This document shows, in pieces, positions 1-10,918 of a stretch of DNA of 64,000 bases. The stretch comes from Acanthornis magna (Eukaryota; Chordata; Aves; Passeriformes; Acanthizidae). The stretch lies in NCBI GenBank assembly GCA_036785705.1, contig JAWUZG010000359.1, positions 248,001 through 312,000 of the forward strand, read 5' to 3'. A program made the position numbers and the translations under genes. Every line of letters begins with the position of its first letter. Within the stretch, counting starts at the first letter, position 1. Under the pieces are notes generated by a model. That model was not told where the DNA came from and did not search any database. It saw only the letters and a list, made by a program, of their open reading frames with translations.

Positions 1-1044
1 CCTTAAAATAATTGCCCATCTGTGTGACTCTCAGTGAAAAATTAACCATTCAGAAAGAGTAGCTGTGACATAATTTGAAGTCTGATTTGACAACATGTAA
101 GATAACAGAGGAAAGTGAGAGGTAACATAATACACAGTCTATCAAGTAAGATTGTTCATACATCTCTGAATTAATGATTCACAGAAATGGCAACTTCAAG
201 AAGCAAGAGCCAAAAAAATCCAAGCAGAATTTAAAGAAAACTCTGAACATGAAAGAAGATGTAATCGAATGTTTCTTAGCAGAAAAAACTGTACAGAGAG
301 GAACACAAAGTTTGTGTGTGTGTTGGGGGGCAGTCAGGGGGTCAGAAAGGGCTGGAGGGGAAAAGAAAAAGTAGTATTGGAGAGAAATAGGGAGAGAAAA
401 AAGTATTCTTGCTATTTGTGGGAAGCCAAAGTTTGTGAGAATCAGTTTTCCGATAAACTGCTGGTTTTGGTCAGTGATTAAGGGACGATAATATCTTTCT
501 CTGAACCCTTAACTCTCGTAACTCATTACTTGGATGAATGTCAAGATACTGATAGGGGTTTCTACTGCAGCTGTGTGTCTGAATGTTACCTGTTTGCTCT
601 AATCCATTCAGAGTGAGCTGAAAAAAAGTGTCACCTCTTTTGGGGTGATCTGTGCTGCATGTAGCATCCTCCTGTGCCTGAAGCATATAGACTAGACAGG
701 AACTTCTCTGTCTTCAGATACCAAAACTCTGTACCATTAACAATTCCACCCCCACACCTGTATTAGAACCTAATGTTTCCTCAAGGTCTGAGGTCAGGCC
801 CACTAGTGGAGAAATTGCCGTGGTTAAAGACAGAGCAGTAAGGTTAGATGGGACTGGTTGCAGCAAGTACAGCAGAGGTGTATGGTTTGGTCTTTGAAGC
901 CCCAGCTCTATTTCCCACCTCCAGGTTATGAAGTGCTTTGAGGCAGTTGAAAGACCTTTGGCTGCACCGGAAACTCCAATTATGTCAAAATTGAGTACTC
1001 TTGTTTCCTCCATGTTTGAAAAATATATCTTCCCAATCAGCTCT
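1..1044. other. Unique AT-rich non-coding stretch with one G-rich motif
   Basis: No repeat family or coding exon is recognised here. The short open frames (66 to 112 codons) on both strands overlap one another and show no domain, signal peptide or splice-bounded structure. The only distinctive element is the G-run cluster at 325-360, listed separately. The stretch ends at the boundary of the solo LTR. Confidence 0.6.
325..360 (+). other. Predicted G-quadruplex motif
   Basis: Four G-runs of 6, 5, 3 and 4 guanines are separated by loops of 6, 7 and 5 nt, which fits the canonical G3+N1-7 rule on the plus strand. A short GT repeat precedes it and a purine-rich stretch follows. The motif is seen directly; folding is inferred. 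Confidence 0.6.
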
Positions 1045-1579
1045 GTTTTCATGGTTTAGCCCCAGCCAGCAGCCAAGCCCCAGGCAGGCACTCAGTCCCT
1101 CCCCATCAGCAGGATGAGGGAGAGGATCAGAAGAGAAAAAATGAGAAAACTCATGGGTTGAGAAAAAAATAGTATAATAGGAAAAGCAGAAACGCTGCAA
1201 AAAGCAAAGCAAAACAAGGAATACATTCATTGCTTCCTGTGGGCAGGCAGGTGTTCAGTGACTCAGGAAGACAAATGCATCGCTCCAAATGTCCTGCCCT
1301 CCTCCTCCTTTCCCCACCTTTATATAGCGAGCATGAGCTGTATGGTATGGAATATCCCTTGGGTCAGCTCTGTCACCTCTCCACTTCTCGTGCACCCCCA
1401 GCCCACTTACTGCTGGGATGGGGTGACAAGCAGAAAAGGCCTCGGCTCTGTGTAAACACTGTGCAGCAAAAGCTAAAACATCCCTGTATTATCAATACTG
1501 TCTTCAGCATAAATCCAAAACAGCCCCATACCAGCTACTATGAAAAAAAAAAAATTCTGTGCCATCCAAAACCAGCACA
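1045..1579 (-). mobile_element. Solo LTR of an avian ERVL-type endogenous retrovirus, reverse orientation
   Basis: Read on the minus strand, this opens with TGTGCTGGTTTTGG and runs through U3 blocks typical of a neoavian ERVL LTR: a segment equivalent to ACACAGAGCCGAGGCCTTTT, a long stretch before the promoter containing TTCCATACCATA, a TATA box, then a tail ending near GGGGCTAAACCATG. It is about 535 bp, a normal length for such an LTR. No gag, pol or env remnant and no second LTR flank it, so it is most likely a solo LTR left by recombination between two LTRs. Flanks AGCTCT (1039-1044) and AGCTTT (1579-1584) may be a decayed target-site duplication. Compared with the family pattern as I remember it, about 40 bp after the TATA box seem to be missing near 1260. 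Open frames inside it are incidental. Confidence 0.88.
1319..1327 (-). promoter_or_regulatory. TATA box of the solo LTR
   Basis: The minus-strand sequence CTATATAAA lies at the expected place, near the middle of the LTR at the end of U3. It would direct minus-strand transcription toward coordinate 1045 and beyond. Whether the LTR is still active cannot be judged. Confidence 0.55.
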
Positions 1580-2116
1580 GCTTTGCATCTCTAAAGTGAA
1601 AGGTGCGGCTTCAACTGCTGGGGAAAAGGCATGTCTTTAGCTGTCTGAGATGACTATATAACCACAGCCTTACTGTTTGTCCTTCTCACTTCTTGGCCTT
1701 GGCAAGAAATTCATATGAGATGTGAGCAATATTGTTCTGTCCATTTAGCAAATAACCCAAGATAAGTTGGGAAAGTATCTTGGGAAAGGCATCTTCTAGT
1801 CTGTTAAATTGTCTCTGTAATGAGCTTTCTTGGAGTACTAATGGTTTGGATTCAGTCATGTTCCAGAAATGCTTAGATGTGAAAAGTCTGTAATTTGTAA
1901 ATGATGTGTTATTTTATATGTGTGTGTGATATAGTCCCACATATGACTCACGTCTAAGAGCATATGTTCACAAACTGCCAGAGAGAAAGCATTTCCTTTC
2001 CAGGCCAGTGGCTGATCTTCAGATCTGCCGATTCCTATATATTCTGTTTCTTCTTGTGCTTTGCTTAAATGTTCGAGTGCATTTGGGTCTCTGAAAGGTT
2101 ATTTGTGTCTATAGAA

Positions 2117-2152
2117 ATGTGTGCATATGTGTGTGTGTATACATATATGTAT
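2117..2152. repeat. Alternating purine/pyrimidine tract (TG/CA/TA)
   Basis: All 36 bases alternate strictly between purine and pyrimidine, mixing GT, CA and TA steps. This is a degenerate dinucleotide microsatellite. GT/CA-rich parts of such tracts can adopt Z-DNA under negative supercoiling. Confidence 0.8.
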
Positions 2153-5100
2153 CTAATATGTATAGGGCTATAAATGTACATGTACCTGCTAGTTCCAATA
2201 TGCAGCCTTCATGGATTGAACCATTGCTAGTAAAATCTGTCGTCTAGAACACGAGATGCATGAGGAAAACAAAAAATCCCAAGGAACTCGATTTATAACT
2301 AAAAAGTAAATTTATCCATTTACTGATTCATTGATTTACATATTTTTGCCGAACACCAAATTTGTGAATTTTAAACAGCTTTTAATTATTTTCATCATTA
2401 GACTTTTTGTGAATGTTAACCTGTTGCATTAAGTAAAGAGAGCAATGTGTTGGAAAGAGTAAATGATGGAGAAATGCATGAATAGTTTTACAGATTAGTC
2501 ACCAGAGCTCCAGTAAGGCAGAAGGAGAAAGCACAGCTCTACTTCAGAACATTGTTGCTTTCCAGGTGCTTTGATCAGTTTGTCAGTTCCAATGGCAGCT
2601 TCAATAGTTTGGCTGTGTGCAAGATTTTGTAAGAGCAGCATGTAGTGAATATGTATATGGTGTATTAATTTAAATATTGCCACCTAATTTTCTCATTTCT
2701 ATGTCCAGAAATGTATGTTGTGGACAGCAGAGATTACAGTGGAACAGTAATGATTAGTTACTGGTTCATGTTTGTTAAGACTGTAGATTCTTAAATTTTT
2801 TTTCTTTAATACATTGTGCATGTTAACTATTTGAGATGTTGCACAAGGTGGAGTGTAAAGGCCAAGCAAACTTTTATGTTTTATGTATGAGTTGTTCTGT
2901 CATTAACCAGAAATGATGTTTGACTGAGCAACTTGCACATGCCCTTTGTAGCTAGAATAGGCATCCACACAGGGATTATAACCAAATAAAAGGCTTACCT
3001 TGGTATCCAATTTGCTTGCATTCACTTAGCAAAATTATTTTGGGAGTACATGGCTGTGTTTGTTTCATTACTTATCTCTTGGAAACAAGAGTGATTCTTA
3101 TCAGAAGTTGTGTTTTGTCTCAGCATCTATGCAAACTACAAAAAATGGGCTACTTTTGGAGGTCTGCAATAGCAAAGGTGTCCCTGCAATACTGTAACTG
3201 CTGTGTTAATTGTGTGAGCTTGGGTCACTGTTATTTGAGGTATATTGAGTGTATGTGTGCAGTAAACAATGAATTTTTGAATTTTCAGAATATGCAAATA
3301 TTTTAGCAAAGCAAGCCACATTCCAATTTGAAAGGAGATGATGACCTAATTAGAGCTGCAATGTCCCACCACCAAGGATTACCCATGAGCTTCCTTCCAC
3401 TTGTACAAACAAAATCAATAAATCAGTAAGAAATCTTCATTTGAGAACAAAGGTAAAATAATGTAAATCCTTGGTTGTTGGATTATATAATGCCACTGAC
3501 AAGCCCTAAGTCCAAATAAAACCCTTTTGTAACCTTGGGTTGTGCTCTGAGCAATGTAACCTGTAATTTAGCTGTACACCTGTTTCTTTTCTTGACATAC
3601 TTAATTTAGAATCATAAAATTAAGGTTGGGTGAGCCCAGATTAGGTGAGGAAAATATTCTGGTTCATCTCTAAAATAGTCCACATCAGCATATTTCTCTC
3701 TGCCTCATGACCTTCGGGCAGAGACTTTTGCAGGTGATGCCTCTGAGGAGCAATTTCTGTTTCAGAAAGGTTACCGTGGTGCCTCCATCGCTCATGTGTC
3801 ACTAACCCAGCTGGTGCCAGGGTTCTCGTGTGACTGTGGGCAAACATGAACCATCCCTGGCCTCTCCTTGTTGTTGCCTCCTCTTCAGCCCCCGGCCAGC
3901 GAAGATCTGCCACCATTTCCCATCTCTGCAGCAGGAGAGGCTGCTCCCAGGGCTGGCACTCAGTGCCAATATCCTACGAGTCCAGGGTCACCTCCTGACC
4001 CCGTGCTGTAGGCCACCAAGTTGGTCTCACCATACAGCGGAAATGCAGTTGTCTTTCTAGGGTTTGTGCAGCTCTCCTATTACCTAGGTGTCAACATAGA
4101 TAAATTTTTACTTTTCATTGTTGTTCATGGATATGGCAAGTCATAGTTTAGTTATTAAAGAAATCAGGTGCAGGGAAAATGAACTGTGTGAAAGGTACAG
4201 GATGAAAAAAATTAAAAGCCAGCTTGTAAAGATCTTGCTATAAATATTATAATGAAAGAATAAAAAGTAAGAATGCCATAGGAGAATCTCAGTAGCATAA
4301 TTCTTACATACAATAATCCATGATAGCAAAATAAAATAATGCCATACAGAAAAGATATGGGAGACTCCACAGGGAGTGGAAATAGAGACTGTGGAAGTAT
4401 TTAGATGACTTTTCCGAGGAAATTGCAGGAGAAATTGTTGAGAGAGTAAACTCATTTTGTGAAATTATAATCCAATACACCATCTGGGAATGTGCACAGT
4501 TCCAGCTGAGCAAGACGTCTTAGTGGTTTGGTGTGATAAATGCTAACTCATTGTAAAATCCCATTTTCATGATGTTGTGAATTTATTTCTTCTGTTGAGG
4601 GGGAAAAATAGACATAAATATACACAGCTTTATGTCTGAGAGTAGTAAGGGTAGAGAATAAATGAAAATATTTTCAGTACCTTAAATTGCTGAAAAGTCT
4701 TGTCAGGCAACCTAATTAGTGTTTCAAATACATTGCATTACACAAACAACATTGATTTAAATGTTGGACACAAAATGCATATTTTCATCTATGTATTTTA
4801 AAAGAAGTTGATGAAATTTGCTGTGATATGGGATGTCTATAAAATGCCCTTTGCAAAATCATAATTTTCAATATATTTCTAGTACAGCATGTATCCCAGG
4901 GCCTGAATCAAGTCTTTAAAAACAAATAGATTAGGATTAAATTGGCAGTAAGTGAGAAATAAGAGTTTTGCAGATCCTGGCTTTTGGATGCCTTTCAACC
5001 TCAAGTAAGTTACCATTGCCATAGCAATTCCTTTTTCTTGTGAGTTAGCAAAATGGGGAAAAGCACTGACTTCTTGGAAAACAAAAGCTTTAGCAGTCAA

Positions 5101-5738
5101 ATGTGACTATGTTAGTGTGCTCTAGTTATGCAGCATGTAATTTATTTTTCATTAGTATACTGTACACATAAAACCAAATAGTATTGTTAATTATAAAAGA
5201 AAATACTTATTGATGGTTACAGGTGCTTTGCATGTGGAGCCTCTAAAGAGTATTGTTGATCTAGATATTTACGTCTTTTTAAACTTGGTTTGTTACGTCA
5301 GCAAATAATTTTGGGTGTTCTCTGGATCTGCCTCTGCTGCCCCAGGGCCGTGAGCACCATGCTCACCTGGGAGGTCACTGTAATCATCTTCTCCATAAAA
5401 AACCATCCCAGCTGTACGCTAATTCCTTTCAGCGGATGCTTTTATTCATCAATTATATTTTCAGCAAAACACTAAACAAAATGGATCCTCTCTCAGTTCT
5501 GCCTGCTTTTCCTGTCCCCATGCCCATTGGGCTCTGCCTCTCACCCCTTCCTTCCATGTTTGTCCCTCCCCCCCAAGCGCTCCCCAGGACTCTGAGCTCT
5601 GGTGCCCTTCCTACCTGAGAAGTGTGAGAGGGGCTGCCTGATCCTTGGCTTCTGAGCTCACAAAGGTGCAGACTGTGCCTCTTGCCCCAGTGCTCCTTGG
5701 GGAGGAGAGGAGGGAGATGGGGCTGTTGACTGTGGCCC

Positions 5739-5754
5739 ATCTCCTGCAGGAGAT
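5739..5754. repeat. Perfect 16-bp palindrome
   Basis: ATCTCCTGCAGGAGAT is its own reverse complement with no spacer. It sits in a GC-richer patch. No function is implied by sequence alone. Confidence 0.75.
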
Positions 5755-6178
5755 TGTGGGAAATACGGAGCAAGATGCAAAATGGGAAGCTGATTGCCAT
5801 AAGGTTTGTCAGATGTATTAAGTGTGGCGCACTAGGATTGCAATGGAAAGGTTTGTAATTAGCAGCTCTGAAGTGCACTGAGTTGAGTCTGTGGGTGAAC
5901 ACCTTTATCTCCTGGGCCGAATTCTCAGTTGGTACCAAGTCACAGTGATTTTTCAAGGGCTGCACTGAGTATTGCTTGTGGTAGTAGCAGTACAGATGAG
6001 AATATAGAGAAGACAAATAAGGAAAAAAACCAACCTTAAAGTTTTGGAAGAATTATATTGACAGTTAGGTGTGAATGTCTGAAATATGACATGCCTCTTT
6101 TGCTTGATCTTGGTTTGCCTTCTAGTGCAACAGGTCCTACTTATCTTCCAAGTTGGTTTTGGGAGGAAAGATGTGTTG

Positions 6179-6190
6179 TTTTTTTTTTTT
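6179..6190. repeat. Poly-T run (12 nt)
   Basis: Simple homopolymer of 12 T. No processed pseudogene body is visible next to it. Confidence 0.8.
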
Positions 6191-9100
6191 AAGAGCAAAA
6201 AATTAATAAGTAAGATAACAAAAATATGCCTATTCTTCTCTTTTTTCTTTGCTTCACTCTTGGGTAGTTTTGTAATGGTCAAATGAGATTAGTTATAAAT
6301 TTCACGCATCAGTACTTTTTTCATATTTCCTCCTGAACTGCTTAAGATCTTTGATTGTGGACAAAGACTAGATGGTACTAGATAATGCAACAATTAAAAA
6401 AACAAACAAAGACAACATAAAAAACCCCCACCCCTTGTTCCTTGCAGTCAAGCAGTTCCACCCCTGTGTCTCACTCACATCAAACAAGCTCTCAGGTTAT
6501 TAATATTGTTAATAACAGTTTTTGAATTGCCTACTCATATGTGGAGATGTATAAACACCAGGAGAGCTGAAGGTGAGGAATAATAAATAACGTGCCATCA
6601 GAAAATATTTAATTACAGTGCAAAATTGAGATAGCAAGCCTTGTGTGCAGGGAGGAGTGGACCAGTAGCAGCAGCTATAATTCATGATAGGTCAAGCCAT
6701 CTATGAAGGAAAAGCTTTAATTTGTAAACCTTGTCAAGCCCAGGGGGAAGCAATTACTGATGAGAAAGAAGTTTCTTTCATGTCAATCTCATCATGAGGG
6801 GCTTTTTTGTTTGTTTTTAAATAAGGGCGGCTGCTGCTGCTTTTTTTCCCCAGAAACCAACAGAAGTAACATGCAATATAATGTAGATTGAAGAGGAAAT
6901 TCACCTGTCAGCTTAATGAACAAATCAGTACTCATTAAACAGACTTAGGTCTGTGAATGTAGTTTTTGCAAAGGTAAGGCTAGATTTAATTTCTGAGTGC
7001 ATCTCTGAGCCAGTACAGCTGCGAGGTCTTACCAGACCGGTAAAAGCCTTCAGCAGCTGTGTTGCCACCAAGGCACTCCGAGGTACAACTTTGTCCCGTT
7101 CTCTTTTGCTGTGCACGTGTGTAGCAGTTTGCCCTTGGCCCATCCCAGTCTCACATTTTGGTTTCTCTGAGCATCCCAGCTGCAATGGCTGACTCTTTCA
7201 GTGTGATAAAATCCAGCATCTGTCTGTCCTTCCCTGCCTGCTCACAGAGTGAAACCTCAGTGCCTGGACATTCCTCCCTTGGGCCCCAGAGGGACTCACT
7301 CCACGTCACAGTCCTGCCTCAGGGAAGGAGATGGAGTCTCGTGGAGTTGGCTACAGAGACAAGCAAATATGCGCTATTTTTTGGGGGGAAAAAGTACTCA
7401 TAGAATTCTGTTTTGTTTGGCGTGAAAGTGTTTCTTTCATATGAGATCAAAGAACAAAAAGCACCTTTTCAAGATATTTGTGCTGCCTTGTGTCTTTGCC
7501 ATAATTAATTTGTTACTAGTTTTTATCTCAGTAAAAGACTCTGAGCTTTTCTGAAACTCATGTTTATGTATATGTCTTTGTAAAAGAACTACATAAATAA
7601 GGTAAATTTAGGTGTTGTGGGGCTGTTCTGTGCAAAATTTTCTTTATAATTTTTAACAGCATTCTAGAAGGCATTAGTTCCAACTCGGTCTCCTTTACAG
7701 GAAATATCAGTTTCGATTTGAACAGCTGATACGCAAGGGTGTGGATCCAATAGGAAAAATTAACAGGGCATTGTTACTATGAATGTGAAGAAGTAGCTAA
7801 AGCATTTAGTGTGCAACTTGCTGTTGAAAGCCACTTTGTTACCTTGTGACTTCAAGAGGCTAATGACACGTTAGTGAAAAAAAGAAAAAAAGAAGCTCCA
7901 AGGTAAATCACAAAACAGTATTTCAGAGGAACTGAATAGGAATTGTGGTAAAAATTGAAAATTACGGGCATGTGGCTCTTAATTAATGTGAATTTAAAGG
8001 CCATATGGAGAAGAGCCAACACAGCATTTGTAAAGAGAAGTCATGCTTCAGAAATCAGTGTAATTCCCTGATGGTCTCTGCAAGTGTATGCAAGGGAAGT
8101 CTCTCATTAAAGGCTCTCAAAGATATTAAATTCCTGTGAAGTAAGAGAATTAACCATTGGTTGAAAGATAAAACAGAAAAGGTATATTTGTTAGCTCAGC
8201 TGAAGGAGAGAGGGCAGCGGTGAAGTCCAGTATGGGTGCACGCAGCACAGCATACTCATACATGATAAAGGAAAGAGCTTGCATACTGTGGGGATTAATG
8301 CTGGATCCAATTCTGTGTAGAGAAATCTTAAATGGCGCACAAGAGAGGGGAACACATCAGAACCTCAAAAGGAAGAGTAGAAATTATTGGAAAAGAAATT
8401 GGAAAACAGAGCAGGGAACATCAGTACCAGATCGTGGGTTGGTGGTTCTCTCACATTTGGACCCTTCTTCCCTCTCCATTCACAGAGGCGTGGTAGAGCT
8501 GAATGAAGTATCTAGAAGAAGGATTGAAATTATGGAACAGTTTACATTCTAGAGAATCCTCAGTTTAGGACTCTCCAGGCTGGATAAGTCGACTGTGGAG
8601 AAATATATTTTTAAGCTGAGTTTTGTCAGCATTTACCACCTATACATTTCCTGGATTGAAAATACAAAAATTGAACATGCCTCTTTAAACAAACAAACCA
8701 GCCCCCATCTCTAAAGAGTTTATGTATTATTTTAAAGTACATTTTCAAGAGAGTTGTGGAATTATTAAGCAATCTTGCATCAAACTTCTGGATCTTTAGC
8801 TGCTACTCTCACAGGATATACCTCAGTTCTCTTGCTGAGGGAACTGCACAAATATAGTGCATATTTTAAGAGTATGAAAACTGATATAAGCACAGATGGT
8901 GCTAAATTGTAGTTGCTGCATCCACGGCTTGAGCCTGCAGTAGTTTCTGGAAGTACCAAGAGTCCACCTTGCATCTTACTGTTTTGGTGGTTTTGTGTGA
9001 ATTCCTGCCCTCAGATAAAGTGCTGTTTACATTAAAGTTCACGCTTTAATCAGAGACAAGCACAGCAGAAAAATTAAGGAGCTGTTTTGGCCAGAGTTGC

Positions 9101-10377
9101 TTTTGATGTTGGATTGCATGGAGTACAGAGCACTGATATGAGGGAGGAGAAGTGTGGAGGGCTCCTCTAAGCAAAGCACTTTCAACTTCCTCACCTTTAT
9201 TACAGTTATGGACAAAACAAATGAAAGCTTGCTTGTTTTGTTGTTTCCTGGCTTTGCCTGGGTTCTTCTAGGAGGTTTCTGTTTGAGTACAAGTGTATTC
9301 TTCTCTGTGTTGCTGCTTCACACTTGGTTTTGTTCCATCAGGATGTTTGTTTAACAACCTGCTCCGCTGGCTGCTGTCCAGGTGAATGCTGGCATCTAGC
9401 AAATAGCAAAGCCATTTTCCCTCCAAGAATTAATATGTGTAAGGTTGTGGGGAGACAGATGGAGGAATTTAAATAATTGCATACCATTTAAATACACATG
9501 GACCATGGGTGTGGTGTGGAATGTGGAGAGCAAAGGGCAGCTGGAATAGAGGACAGTTTGAGGGCTGGCTGTAGACCAGGACATTTGCAGGCTCAGATGC
9601 ACACCTGGTGAAAGTATGTCTGGACATAGTGGAAGAAAGGAGGTATATGGGCTCATCTGGGTTCTACCAGCCTTTTTGATCCTCCTGCTACTAAAAGCTA
9701 TTTCGTGATGAGGAGAGTATGCGACCTTTAATGTTCACCAATAAGTCCCAGCTTTTTTGCTTCAGTGTCCTCAGTAAAAACCTTTTAAATCAAAATTCTG
9801 CTCCCATTTCAGCATGGCTGGAAATGAAACTTGCTAAAACCTGATGAATAGGCTCTACCAGCTTTCTTTGCTCCATGTTTGATTGTTTCCTCGCTTGCAT
9901 AGCCTGTTTAATGTCTCAGATATACTAATTTCTTTTCTATGTGTTGACATGCACTCTGCAGCACACCTTCTGGTATTCAGCTATTACATATATGATAAAT
10001 GAACACGCCAGTGTCAGGTATACTGAAAATCAATGCTGTTAATATGCAAACAAATGGCAGACCTGTAACCTCTCCAAAGGGAAAGCATCTCAGTAGCTAC
10101 AGGAATCAAAACCTTCATGATTTGGTGTTACCTTGTGAAATCTGCATTCAGAATGATAATTCAGGCTAATGGCTTCATGCTCCCGTGGGGCAGCTGAAAT
10201 AGATTCTGAAATGGCATAAGAAAAGGATATAGTAAATAAACGCAATGAGCTGTCAAAGAATATTTCTACAGCAAACAAGTCTCTGAACCTTTTTGTGCTT
10301 CATAATATGACCTTTTCTAGCTGCTCTGTTTTTTGCCTGAATCAGATCATGAAATGAAACACATTAGCTACAAAATA

Positions 10378-10396
10378 AAAATAATAATAATAATAA
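10378..10396. repeat. Short (AAT)n microsatellite
   Basis: Five tandem AAT units plus a partial unit, preceded by an A-rich stretch. It is too short to be strongly unstable. Confidence 0.8.
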
Positions 10397-10449
10397 ACAA
10401 CCATTTATATAGCCACTAAAAGTGTTAGAATATGGTAGAGAGAATTCTA

Positions 10450-10707
10450 TTAATTTACAGTAGATTGGTGAGGATAAAACACCCTTTGATTGCAGTTGCT
10501 AAGCAACCCTTTTCTGAGCAGATGTAGGTACCATTCCTGTTTGTTTAACACCAGCCGTACTGGAGTCTGGCCGCAAAATATGTTACAGCAGCAGCAGGGA
10601 ATAGCGAAGGAGAACAATTTTAGCATTGTGATGCTGAAGGATCTTTCTCTTGCATCCTTCATGCATGAATAATACAAATGAGATTGCACGGAGAAAGCTT
10701 GACACAT
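10450..10707. promoter_or_regulatory. Candidate conserved regulatory element carrying an RFX X-box
   Basis: The stretch is non-repetitive and contains a near-ideal X-box (10495-10507), several isolated CpGs and a CAG-rich segment. An 85-codon frame crosses it on the minus strand and a 60-codon frame on the plus strand, but neither resembles a known protein. Calling it a conserved element is inference from texture and motif content; no alignment was possible. Confidence 0.35.
10495..10507. promoter_or_regulatory. Palindromic X-box (RFX-family binding site)
   Basis: GTTGCTAAGCAAC is a perfect palindrome around a single central base. It fits the X-box consensus RYYNYY-N1-3-RRNRAC at every position. 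RFX proteins bind such sites as dimers, often at ciliary or neuronal genes. The nearest target gene is outside what can be recognised here. Confidence 0.6.
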
Positions 10708-10779
10708 TGGATAAAATAAGCTTGTATTACCGTGTTTTCACCTGTTGCTCACAAGATTATTTGTTAAAAAAAAAAAGTC

Positions 10780-10918
10780 ATTATTCCCATTCTGCATGTG
10801 TGGAAATAGGACACAGAAATGTTAGACTTCCTAATCAAAAGCTGCTGTAGCTGCTCATTAGGCAGCATCAGGGCTGAAAGCAGACCCCTGGTCTTCTCAG
10901 CCCCATACTCAGTGGTCT
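10780..10918 (-). mobile_element. Ancient MIR-like (CORE-SINE type) fragment
   Basis: Read left to right, the stretch follows the reverse complement of MIR block by block: ATTATTCCCATT, a GGAAA...GGACACAGAAATGTTAGACTT block matching the consensus GAGGAAACTGAGGCACAGAGAGGTTAAG, an AGGGCTGAAAGCAGACCCCTGGTCTTC block matching the GGGATTCGAACCCAGGTCTG region, and a final CCATACTCAGTGGTC. Divergence is high, as expected for an amniote-age SINE. The subfamily cannot be fixed by eye; a related old SINE is possible. Confidence 0.55.

Larger units (their letters stand above)
1585..10449. other. Unique AT-rich non-coding DNA
   Basis: No transposon family, RNA gene or exon is recognisable across this stretch apart from the small items listed separately (2117-2152, 5739-5754, poly-T 6179-6190). 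The longest open frame, 187 codons on the minus strand at 5453-6016, has low-complexity serine/histidine/glycine-rich composition and no domain; I treat it as chance. The block 7690-8560 has the texture of a very old, decayed interspersed repeat, but no family could be named. Confidence 0.5.

Noticed and set aside
1230..1640. 136-codon plus-strand frame
   Set aside because: It runs antisense through the solo LTR.
3605..3640. Possible CR1 3' end in reverse orientation (AGAATCATAAAATTAAGGTT)
   Set aside because: Only about 25 bp resemble a CR1 terminus and no CR1 sequence follows on the right.
5895..5945. Segment resembling the 'GGGCCAAATTCTCAG' motif of old amniote repeats
   Set aside because: The match is confined to one short block.
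5453..6016. 187-codon minus-strand frame, the longest in the window
   Set aside because: Low-complexity composition, no domain, no splice or promoter context, and it covers a GC-rich patch where stops are scarce.
7690..8560. Region with the feel of a decayed retroelement, including a 110-codon frame
   Set aside because: No reverse-transcriptase or other diagnostic motif could be named; left as unresolved unique sequence.
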